64,000 nucleotides of DNA. Origin: CAXBCP01 sp963974055. GTDB taxonomy: Bacteria > Pseudomonadota > Alphaproteobacteria > MPNO01 > UBA830. How positions within the stretch are numbered: position 1 is the stretch's first letter; each line of letters starts with the position of its first letter. Positions 34,692 to 42,250 of the stretch are shown here, piece after piece. Under the pieces are notes generated by a model. That model ran no database searches and was not told the DNA's origin. It worked only from the letters and a program-made list of their open reading frames with translations. Position numbers and translations under genes: made by a program. The stretch is taken from positions 1 to 64,000 of the forward strand of contig CAXBCP010000015.1 of the NCBI GenBank assembly GCA_963974055.1. Direction: 5' to 3'.

Positions 34692-35465
34692 ATGCTGACG
34701 CTTTATCATGGCCTTGCATCGACCTGTTCGAAGAAAGTCCGAATGTGCCTTTCGGAAAAGGGACTCGACTGGGAAAGCCGTCTGGTCAACCTGCAGAAAT
34801 TCGAACAGCACGACCCGGAATACCTGAAGCTCAACCCGAAAGGCGTTGTGCCGACACTGGTTCATGACGGAAAGCCGATCTGCGAATCCACCTATATCAT
34901 CGATTATCTCGACGAGACCTTCCCCGCCCCCCCGCTGTCGCCGCCGGACGCCGCCGGGCGCGCGCGGATGAAGGAATGGGAAAAGTGGTCGGACGAGGTC
35001 GGATATGCAGCAGTCTACGTCCCGACCTGGAACAAGCTGAGCAAGCCGGTTGCGGAAAAACTGTCGGACGCGGAGCTCGAATCGGTCCTCGCACGCGTCC
35101 CGTCCGAGGAACGCCGGACCCGGTGGCAAACAGTGGCCAAGGGCGGTTTCACCGAATCCGAACTGGACGATGCCTATGACCAGATGCGTCAGACATTCGA
35201 ACGGCTCGAACAATCGCTGGCGACGGACCCATATCTCGCGGGCGATGCCCTGTCACTGGGCGATATCGCGATGGTCCCGTTCGTCGAACGGATGACGGAC
35301 CTGAGGCCGGACCTTGTCGGCCCCGACCTGTATCCTCAGACACATGCCTGGCTGGCCCGCCTGGCCGCCCGCCCGAGCTGGCAGGATACGTTCTTTTTCG
35401 GCGGCGCAGACGCGCGTACCGGTTCGGTCGCCGCCAATCTGCCGGGCATCGGGAAAAACGCCTAG
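34692..35465 (+). CDS. Glutathione S-transferase family protein (third)
   Basis: This 257-residue GST begins MLTLYHGLASTCSKKVRMCL. It has GVVPTLVHDGKPICEST for glutathione binding and YLAGDALSLGDIAMVPFVER in the C-terminal domain. The start is ATG 34692 with CAGGAGA upstream. It follows the second GST by 20 bases, making a ThDP-GST-GST operon. Its end overlaps the convergent CmcJ-like gene by 4 bases. Its sequence differs clearly from the second GST, so this is not a recent duplication. Confidence 0.85.
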   Translation: MLTLYHGLASTCSKKVRMCLSEKGLDWESRLVNLQKFEQHDPEYLKLNPKGVVPTLVHDGKPICESTYIIDYLDETFPAPPLSPPDAAGRARMKEWEKWSDEVGYAAVYVPTWNKLSKPVAEKLSDAELESVLARVPSEERRTRWQTVAKGGFTESELDDAYDQMRQTFERLEQSLATDPYLAGDALSLGDIAMVPFVERMTDLRPDLVGPDLYPQTHAWLARLAARPSWQDTFFFGGADARTGSVAANLPGIGKNA

Positions 35466-36289
35466 AAAAAAGCGATCGTCCGCATCTCGATGCTTTCCCG
35501 AGGGGCGGCATCGGGCGGGCTGGTCGGGTCCGCAAATGCGGAATGGGCGGTAAAACGTGCACGTCCGTCGGTCGCCGAATCGAACACTTTGAAAACCAGC
35601 GCTTCGTCCCGGGCCATCCGCGGGAAGTAATACCATTCATGGGCTGCGTTATACGCAATCTGATAGGTCTGACCGATCCGGTCCGGGTAGCGCCGCTCGG
35701 AAATCACCAGGTCCTGCGGCGCCAGGCTGCGCGCATCACAGATTCCCAGCGGATGGGATTCGATCGGGTTGCGGATCGCCCGCCAGACCTGGACGATCGC
35801 GAACCGCCGCGTCAGCAGGTCTTCGGCTTCGTCGGGCAGCAGGTCGCGCACCCGGTTGGGCCCGGACCATTCGGTATAGTCGTTATGCACCCTTGTCACC
35901 GGCTCGCGGACCAGTTTTTCGTTCCGCGTATCTTCGTCGCCGGAGCGCAGGGTGTGATCGAACACATGGACGCGTTTCGCGCCTGTTTTTTCTTTCACCA
36001 GTTCTTCTGCTTCGCGGTAATAGACGTCGCGCAGTTCGTCAGGATCGAAGAAATCCTTCATCGCCGTCGGATGATCGACGAATTCGAAACCGTGGGTTTC
36101 CAGATCGAAAGTGTCGCGAAACGGACGGCCATTGCGTATCGGCATCGTTCTTTCTTCGACAATACCGGTGCGCCGCCGGCCCATATCGCCTTCGCCCATC
36201 GTCTCGTTGATGATTTTCTCGCCGGTATCGACCGCGTAGGTCAGCACGGCTTCGATATCGGGCGTTTCGGCAACGGCTGGATCGCTCAT
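35462..36289 (-). CDS. CmcJ/NvfI-type oxidoreductase (asaB-like)
   Basis: This 275-residue protein resembles the CmcJ/NvfI family of putative non-haem iron oxygenases. Family-like landmarks are VHNDYTEWSGPNRVRDLL, FAIVQVWRAIRNPIESHPLGICDA and the C-terminal EWYYFPRMARDEALVFKVFDS. A His and Asp in RVHNDYTE and a late His (HSAF) are candidate metal ligands. CmcJ acts in cephamycin biosynthesis, and fungal relatives hydroxylate or oxidise polyketides and terpenoids. Here the neighbours are catabolic. It is convergent with the GST operon, with a 4-base overlap of the ends. Confidence 0.75.
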   Translation of the reverse strand: MSDPAVAETPDIEAVLTYAVDTGEKIINETMGEGDMGRRRTGIVEERTMPIRNGRPFRDTFDLETHGFEFVDHPTAMKDFFDPDELRDVYYREAEELVKEKTGAKRVHVFDHTLRSGDEDTRNEKLVREPVTRVHNDYTEWSGPNRVRDLLPDEAEDLLTRRFAIVQVWRAIRNPIESHPLGICDARSLAPQDLVISERRYPDRIGQTYQIAYNAAHEWYYFPRMARDEALVFKVFDSATDGRARFTAHSAFADPTSPPDAAPRESIEMRTIAFF

Positions 36290-36351
36290 GTTCTGGTCCT
36301 GTATGTCTCGAACGGTAACGGATCGGCTGCTACTTTCGTCAGGACGGCAGA

Positions 36352-36993
36352 TCAGGTCAACCGCTGCGCGATTTCAGTCGCCAGGGCGTCGACCTCGGCC
36401 GCGGCTTTGCCGTTGCGTTCCTTTTCCATCACCGTCATGCCTTCGCCGAGACAGGCGGCATACAGGATGCGGTTCCCGAGCGTACTTTCCGCGACATCGC
36501 CGCCGAAGTCCCGGAGTGCCTCGACCATCTCTCCGGTCAGCCGCCCGCGTGGGGGAACACGGTTCAGAACGATAACGCCGTTCCCGCCGCCGGCGCCGAG
36601 CATTTCCAGTGTCGAGCGGGTCGCCCACAGATCGACCGGCGTCGGCTGAACCGGCACAATTACCAGATCGGCCGCTTCAATCGCCGGCTTGGCGTCGAGG
36701 TCCGCATGCGGCGGCGTGTCGACGACGACGAAGTCGAAATCCCGGGTCAGTCGCTGCGCTTCGCGGCGGGCGCCCCAGCCGCTGGCAGTGCGGAATTCGA
36801 GCCCCGCCTGGTCTTCGCCCAGCGCCCGTTCGCGCGCTTCGAACCATTCGCCGAGGCTGCCCTGCGGATCGACATCGACGAGCGCAACGGATTTACCCAT
36901 GCTGCGTGCCCAGGCAACGGCGAGATGAACCGACACCGTCGTTTTCCCGGCACCGCCCTTTTGCTGGGCGATCGTTACAATCTTGCCCGCCAT
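36352..36993 (-). CDS. ParA-family ATPase (first)
   Basis: This 213-residue deviant-Walker P-loop ATPase has AQQKGGAGKTTVSVHLA with the signature first Lys, followed by LVDVDPQGSLGEW and FVVVDTPPHADL. It has the length of orphan ParA proteins that position cargo on the nucleoid. No ParB-like partner or parS-type sequence was identified beside it. It is divergent from another ParA-family gene across a 286-base space. ATG 36993 has AGAGAGG just upstream. Confidence 0.85.
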   Translation of the reverse strand: MAGKIVTIAQQKGGAGKTTVSVHLAVAWARSMGKSVALVDVDPQGSLGEWFEARERALGEDQAGLEFRTASGWGARREAQRLTRDFDFVVVDTPPHADLDAKPAIEAADLVIVPVQPTPVDLWATRSTLEMLGAGGGNGVIVLNRVPPRGRLTGEMVEALRDFGGDVAESTLGNRILYAACLGEGMTVMEKERNGKAAAEVDALATEIAQRLT

Positions 36994-37279
36994 GGAACCT
37001 CTCTTTCGACACCGATCCTACAATGCTGCAGCGCAAAATTCGAGAGGGTGCGGCGCAATATTTTATGCACCCAGCGGCGGGGTGGCAGGGCACTGACCGA
37101 ACGACGCATGTCCTACAACTGTCTGACATATCGCAATAAATCCGGTCCGCCATGGCGCCAAAGGCGGATTTTCATCGAGATTCAACATATAGTATGATAT
37201 TTTCCATCCTAATAAATTTATGCGTAGTGCTTGTAGTATCGGTGTGGGGACAAGGCCAAGGGACATCGAGGGGCAATAC

Positions 37280-37987
37280 ATGCGATCAATCGCGGTCGTG
37301 TCGCGCAAGGGCGGCTCGGGGAAAACAACACTTGCGGGACACCTTGCCGTTGCCGCCGAACTGGCCGGGGCAGGCCCGGTCGCCATCATCGACACCGATC
37401 CGCAGGCAAGTCTCGCCGACTGGTGGAACGCCCGCCGGAGTGATGCGCCTCTCTTTGTACAGACCAGCTTCGACGACCTGGCAACCGACTGCCGCCGTCT
37501 GCAGGACGCCGGAATCAAGCTGCTTATCATCGACACGCCGCCGGCCATTTCGGACTCGATCGAGACCTGCATCGAACTCGCCGACCTGGTGGTCATCCCG
37601 TCGCGCCCCAGTCCCCACGACATCCGGTCGGTCGTCTCGACGGTGGAGCTGGTGGGGCATCTCGGCAAGCCTCTCGTCTTCGTCCTCAATGCCGCGCTGA
37701 ACCGCGCCCGAATAACGACCGAAGCGATCACGCTTCTGTCCCGTCATGGGCCGATTGCACCTGTACTTGTCGGCCAGCGGGTCGATTTCGCGGCAAGCAT
37801 GACCGACGGCCGCACCGTGATGGAATTGCCCGGCACGTCGAAATCGTCAGACGAAATTGCGGAACTGTGGACGTATCTCGCCGCCCGGCTGAACGGCAAT
37901 GTCGGCGCGCTGCGCATGGCCGTCCCCAAGCCGAAAAAACGCGCGGTAAAAGCGACCCCGCTCTTCGATCTCGCGCAGACCGTCTGA
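37280..37987 (+). CDS. ParA-family ATPase (second)
   Basis: This 235-residue deviant-Walker ATPase has VSRKGGSGKTTLAGHLAVA at its N-terminus, IIDTDPQASLADWW and LLIIDTPPAISDS. The C-terminus is basic (KPKKRAVKA). The start at ATG 37280 follows GAGGGG; the frame extends to 37220. It ends 7 bases before the SPOR-domain protein gene, which suggests that this ATPase positions a division- or envelope-associated complex. The space upstream (36994-37279) is AT-rich near 37180-37215, where TATGAT (37193-37198) may be a promoter element. Confidence 0.85.
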   Translation: MRSIAVVSRKGGSGKTTLAGHLAVAAELAGAGPVAIIDTDPQASLADWWNARRSDAPLFVQTSFDDLATDCRRLQDAGIKLLIIDTPPAISDSIETCIELADLVVIPSRPSPHDIRSVVSTVELVGHLGKPLVFVLNAALNRARITTEAITLLSRHGPIAPVLVGQRVDFAASMTDGRTVMELPGTSKSSDEIAELWTYLAARLNGNVGALRMAVPKPKKRAVKATPLFDLAQTV

Positions 37988-37994
37988 ACCATCC

Positions 37995-39248
37995 ATGGCG
38001 AAGACGTCTTCAATCCGCGCCGACGACGAACTCTTTGCAGCCAAAGGACGGGCTGCCCCTCTCGATAAAACGCGCGCGGCAATCGTCGCTACGGAGCCCG
38101 CCGTCGCAGCCGACAACGGAACAGCCCCCCTGCCCGGCATTTTTACGGAAGAAATCGGGAAAACGGAGCCTGACGGCGGAGACGGGACACCGGCCCGCAC
38201 CGATGCCCCCGAGCCGCCGCCTGCGGCCAGCCTGCTGACGATCATGACCCAGGGCAGCGCTGCCCGGTCGCGTATGGCCACGCGGACACTGCCGGAACCA
38301 ATACCGGAACCGGATGGCGAAACCGGCGATGCGGTGCCGGTCAGCGAACCGGATACCGCGGCGGAAATCCGATCCGATGCAGTTGCGGACGCACCGTCCG
38401 ACGCGCCGATTCACCTGCCCGTTCCGGTTCGGACAAACCTGCCGGCCGTCGTTGCAGCGCCGCCCACGCCAAAAGCTTTCCGGTATAGGAATGCGGCCCT
38501 GCTCGCAGCGTCGGTCGCCGTCGTGATTGCAGGCTCGATTGCGTTCTTCACGCTTCCGGAACCGGACCTGACTCCGGCGGCACTCCCGGGATCGCCCCCG
38601 ATTGCGGCGGCGGATGCCGCACCTGTATTGCCCCCCGCATCCGAGGAAACACCCGACGCAGCCCCGGCCCCGGCCCCGGCCATCGTCCCGCAACGTCCGA
38701 AAGCAGAAATCGCATCCGTCCATGTCGACAATGCCGGCCGCGTTATCGTGAACGGTGCCGCCCCGCCGGACACCGAACTGATCGTTCTGCGCAATCGCCA
38801 GCCCCTGGGGACCGCCCGATCCGACAACGGGGGCCGGTGGAGTTTCTCGGCCCGGGTGCCGACCCGCACCGAACGTCACGAAATATCGGTTGTCCCGCTG
38901 CAGATCGACACCCGGGTTCTGGTTGAACAGCCGTCCTTCGTTCCCCGGCCGGGGCGGCGGCCAGCGGCCCCGCCCTTGTCCGGAAAACCTGCCGGGCGAT
39001 CCTATTTCGCCCAGATCGCGTCGCTTCCATCGGCGGCGGACGCGGGGCGCGAAGCCGCAAAACTGTCGTCGAAACTATCCGGTGTATTTGCCGCGCACAG
39101 GATTGCCGTCAGGAGCGCGACAATCGAGCAGGGCCGAACGGTCTATCGTGTTGCGATCGCCGGTTTTGCGACGAAGGAAAACGCCGCCGACGCCTGTGCG
39201 CGGATACGGGCTCTGAACACCCGTTGCCTCGTCATGCAGGAACCCTGA
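37995..39248 (+). CDS. SPOR-domain membrane protein with an Ig-like segment
   Basis: This 417-residue single-pass protein has a low-complexity acidic, Pro/Ala-rich cytoplasmic region of about 160 residues and one membrane helix (about 165-187). A Pro-rich linker follows, then a small beta domain (about 235-310; VIVNGAAPPDTELIVLRN, WSFSARVP). The C-terminal SPOR domain is at about 335-415 (YFAQIASLPSAADA, YRVAIAGFATKENA). SPOR domains bind denuded septal peptidoglycan, so this is probably a division-site protein. It is in an operon with the ParA at 37280. Start ATG 37995. Confidence 0.82.
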   Translation: MAKTSSIRADDELFAAKGRAAPLDKTRAAIVATEPAVAADNGTAPLPGIFTEEIGKTEPDGGDGTPARTDAPEPPPAASLLTIMTQGSAARSRMATRTLPEPIPEPDGETGDAVPVSEPDTAAEIRSDAVADAPSDAPIHLPVPVRTNLPAVVAAPPTPKAFRYRNAALLAASVAVVIAGSIAFFTLPEPDLTPAALPGSPPIAAADAAPVLPPASEETPDAAPAPAPAIVPQRPKAEIASVHVDNAGRVIVNGAAPPDTELIVLRNRQPLGTARSDNGGRWSFSARVPTRTERHEISVVPLQIDTRVLVEQPSFVPRPGRRPAAPPLSGKPAGRSYFAQIASLPSAADAGREAAKLSSKLSGVFAAHRIAVRSATIEQGRTVYRVAIAGFATKENAADACARIRALNTRCLVMQEP

Positions 39249-39285
39249 TCCACGCCAATACGGCAGCGATGCCGGCAGACCCCGG

Positions 39286-40122
39286 TCAGAGAGAAAAATT
39301 TTCGGTATCTTCGACGCCGATTTCCCGGAGCAACTGTGCCATTTCCATCGCCGCAGCTTCGTGGCTGGCCGCCAGCGGACGGGAAGAATCCGCCGGCGCG
39401 TCAATGACGGTCAGCCCGCTGTGGAACAATTCGCGGTAAACCGCGCGCTCGCCAAATCCGGCCGCCGACCGGAACCCGACCCGCGCGGCGAGTTTCTGCA
39501 TCAGATCCGCAATATCGCGTTTGTTCCGTGAATCGATATGGGTCAGCCGGTTGCGCAACACCATCCAGTCCGTCGGCGGTAATCCGTCGGCAATCCGTCG
39601 ATTGCTGGCCTCCCAGACAAGCCGGGTAAACTGGCTGGGCCCGACGACTTCGCGTTTGGCCATGTTCAATTCGGCGATGACGTCGATATCGACATAACTG
39701 TCATTGATCGGCGATACCAGCGTATCAGCATTTGCGATCGCAAAATCCGTCAGGGCATTCACCGTGCCGGGCGTATCGATGACCACGAAATCATACTCGG
39801 CAAAGCCCGCCAGGGCCCGCCGTGCCTCGGCCACCGCCGCCATTTCGTCCTGCTGGTCGGCGCGCCCCAGCCGAACATGGTCCGGCAGCGACAATACCCC
39901 CTGCCGACGGTCGCCCGTCGCCGCCCGGTTTTCCAGATAACGGCTTAGCGTTCCCTGGCGAATATCGGCATCGACGCTGCCGACGGCGTAGCCGCATTGC
40001 AGCAACGAGACGATCGTGTGGAAAGAAAGCGTCGATTTTCCGGTGCCGCCTTTTTCATTAGCGAATACGAGCACGAATGGACGAACGTCAGCGGCGCTGA
40101 AAACAGGACCGACCGCTTTCAT
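39286..40122 (-). CDS. mipZ: Division-site regulator ATPase MipZ
   Basis: This 278-residue MinD/ParA-family ATPase resembles Caulobacter MipZ. Landmarks are FANEKGGTGKSTLSFHTIVSL, SVDADIRQGTLSRYLENR, FVVIDTPGTVNALTDFAIA, SPINDSYVDIDVIAEL, WMVLRNRLTHIDSRNKRDI and RVGFRSAAGFGERAVYRELF. The DADIRQ and NDSYVD motifs separate MipZ from ordinary ParA. MipZ forms gradients from the poles and inhibits FtsZ polymerisation away from mid-cell. Convergent with the SPOR gene. The 278-residue length fits the family. Confidence 0.9.
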   Translation of the reverse strand: MKAVGPVFSAADVRPFVLVFANEKGGTGKSTLSFHTIVSLLQCGYAVGSVDADIRQGTLSRYLENRAATGDRRQGVLSLPDHVRLGRADQQDEMAAVAEARRALAGFAEYDFVVIDTPGTVNALTDFAIANADTLVSPINDSYVDIDVIAELNMAKREVVGPSQFTRLVWEASNRRIADGLPPTDWMVLRNRLTHIDSRNKRDIADLMQKLAARVGFRSAAGFGERAVYRELFHSGLTVIDAPADSSRPLAASHEAAAMEMAQLLREIGVEDTENFSL

Positions 40123-40169
40123 TTAAGGGGCTTTGACCGAAAAAACCGGTGCAGTTTGTACCGTCCGCA

Positions 40170-40697
40170 TCAGAAATTCACTTGCCAGTCGCGGCGTTCG
40201 CCATCCGCTTCCATCTGCGGCGACGGGGTATCCTGCAATCCGTTCGGACCGTTCGCTGTCCGGGACTCCGCTCTGAGGAGGGAGACGGGCTCTGCCTTTG
40301 ACGCATCCGTGGAAATGCTTGCCAACCCGCGCAGCGCTGCCGCCCGCCGGGACAGGGGCTCCGTCGCGGCCCAGGACACGAATTCCCGGTCATCCGTATC
40401 CCGGTGCACGGATACCCAGAGTTTCCTGATTGTCGAATACATGCTGAAAACGATGTTCTCGCCGGGCAATGCCGCGTCGAGGGACCGGGAATAGGGATTC
40501 ACCATTTCCCCGAGAATGATCTCGACGGTTCCGGGGGCGAATTCCGCTTCCAGCCCGGTGCTCGCCATCGCAGAACCAGGCGGCAATTCAAGTCCCAATC
40601 CGCACTTCAGTTCGAGATCGAGAACCGGGCTGCCCTGGTCAGAAGTTTCGAGTGCACTGACCAGTTTGCGCATTTCAAGTATATCGATTTCGGCCAA
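40170..40697 (-). CDS. Hypothetical protein next to mipZ
   Basis: This 175-residue protein of unknown family lies 47 bases upstream of mipZ on the same strand. It begins MAEIDILEMRKLVSALE, has a beta-rich middle (VEIILGEMVN, IRKLWVSVHRDTDD) and a low-complexity tail ending DWQVNF. No signal peptide or helix for membrane insertion is seen. Position suggests co-transcription with mipZ, but no function can be assigned. Confidence 0.6.
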   Translation of the reverse strand: MAEIDILEMRKLVSALETSDQGSPVLDLELKCGLGLELPPGSAMASTGLEAEFAPGTVEIILGEMVNPYSRSLDAALPGENIVFSMYSTIRKLWVSVHRDTDDREFVSWAATEPLSRRAAALRGLASISTDASKAEPVSLLRAESRTANGPNGLQDTPSPQMEADGERRDWQVNF

Positions 40698-40864
40698 ATC
40701 ATCCCCGCAGGCTTGATACCGGACGAAGCCGTCCAGTCGTTCTTAAGACACGGCGCGTAGTGGCTATTTTACCAGCGATCGTCATCGTCTTGAACCCGAT
40801 ACCCGGGGATTTTTAGGAAAAAGACGTCAAAAACGGCCGGCGCAGGCGGGTTTTACATACGCGG

Positions 40865-42187
40865 CTATGTGGCGGCCCGCGCTTCGCGGTCTGCCAGCAC
40901 CTGTTCCACCGGGCGATCGTCGATCGGCCAGTGCAGCAGAGACGCCAGAGCCCCCCCGACAATGATGATCCACCAGGCGATATCGTAGGATCCCGTCTGG
41001 TCGAAGACGTAACCTCCGAGCCAGACGCTTGTGAAGCTGCCAGCCTGATGACCGAGAAATACGATCCCGTAAAGTGTCGCCATATACCGCGCACCGAACA
41101 TGCCGTACACGATTCCGGATGTCAGCGGCACCGTCGCAAGCCAAAGAAGACCGATACTGGCGGCGAAAATATAAACGGACCACGGACTGATCGGCACGAG
41201 GATAAAGATCATGAACAGGAGCGAACGCAAAAAGTACAGAAGCGCCAGAAGATACTTCTTGCGGTACCGGTCGCCGAGCCAGCCGGAGACCCATGTCCCG
41301 ATCATGTTGAACAGCCCGACGATCCCGAGCGCCGTCGCCGCAACGATCGGCGGGATGCTCTGATCGGAAACGTAGGCCGACAGATGCGCAACGATGAACT
41401 GGACCTGAAACCCGCAGGTGAAGAATCCGATAACCAGCAGCCAGAAGCCGCTATGCCGCCGCGCCTCGGACAAGGCCTGTTTCAGGCTTTGGCCTTCTTT
41501 CCTGCTGTTGATCGTATCGCCGCCAGACGCGCCCATGAGCAGCGCAAGCGGCAGGATCAGCAAGGCGCCCGCGGCCAGACCCATGATCGCCACGTTCCAG
41601 CCATAGGCATCGATCACCATCTGCGCGCTCGGGATCAGGACAAGCTGGCCGCCGGTGCCGCCCGACGTGATAATCCCGAGCCAGAGTCCCCGGCTTTTTT
41701 CCGGCGCGATCCGGCTTACAATTGCGAGAACCAGCGACAGCGCGCAGCCTGCAGACCCGGCGCCGCCAAGCACGCTTGTGGTCATCAGCATTCCGGTCGG
41801 CGTCGTTGCCTCGGTCATCATGAAGATTCCGATCGAATACACGACCGCCGCCACCAGCAGGACCCGCACGCTGCCCCATTTATCGGCAATAGCGCCCACG
41901 AATGGCGCCGAGATCCCGTAAATCAGCGCCTGCGTGCCGATGATCAGGGAAAAGCTCTCCCGGCTCCAGCCAAGGTCGGTGGTGACCGGCTTGAGAAATA
42001 TCCCGAGGCTCTGGCGGCTCCCATAGGCAAGAAAGATGATACAGACCGCCGAGAACAGAACGACATAAGGACTTTTAAACCACGCACGGGACATCGGACG
42101 CTCCGTTAGTTTGTGTACGAACGATTTTAGTGGGAAACGGATCGGCGCGCCATCGCCCGCGGATACCGGCGCATCGGACTCTGTCAT
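40865..42187 (-). CDS. MFS transporter (monocarboxylate/oxalate-formate-like)
   Basis: This 440-residue membrane protein has twelve predicted helices and an MFS loop 2-3 motif in GAIADKWGSVRVL. The first helix block AYGSRQSLGIFLKPV and the DLGWSRESFS stretch match monocarboxylate or oxalate/formate antiporter-like carriers. Its N-terminus carries about 30 extra cytoplasmic residues (start ATG 42187). An internal start nearer the first helix at MSRAW is possible. Divergent from ppk1 across 63 bases. Confidence 0.85.
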   Translation of the reverse strand: MTESDAPVSAGDGAPIRFPLKSFVHKLTERPMSRAWFKSPYVVLFSAVCIIFLAYGSRQSLGIFLKPVTTDLGWSRESFSLIIGTQALIYGISAPFVGAIADKWGSVRVLLVAAVVYSIGIFMMTEATTPTGMLMTTSVLGGAGSAGCALSLVLAIVSRIAPEKSRGLWLGIITSGGTGGQLVLIPSAQMVIDAYGWNVAIMGLAAGALLILPLALLMGASGGDTINSRKEGQSLKQALSEARRHSGFWLLVIGFFTCGFQVQFIVAHLSAYVSDQSIPPIVAATALGIVGLFNMIGTWVSGWLGDRYRKKYLLALLYFLRSLLFMIFILVPISPWSVYIFAASIGLLWLATVPLTSGIVYGMFGARYMATLYGIVFLGHQAGSFTSVWLGGYVFDQTGSYDIAWWIIIVGGALASLLHWPIDDRPVEQVLADREARAAT

Positions 42188-42250
42188 AAAAATATCATTT
42201 ATCTGTCATATTTAAACGACGGGCAGCGGCTTATATGAGGAGTTGGAGAA

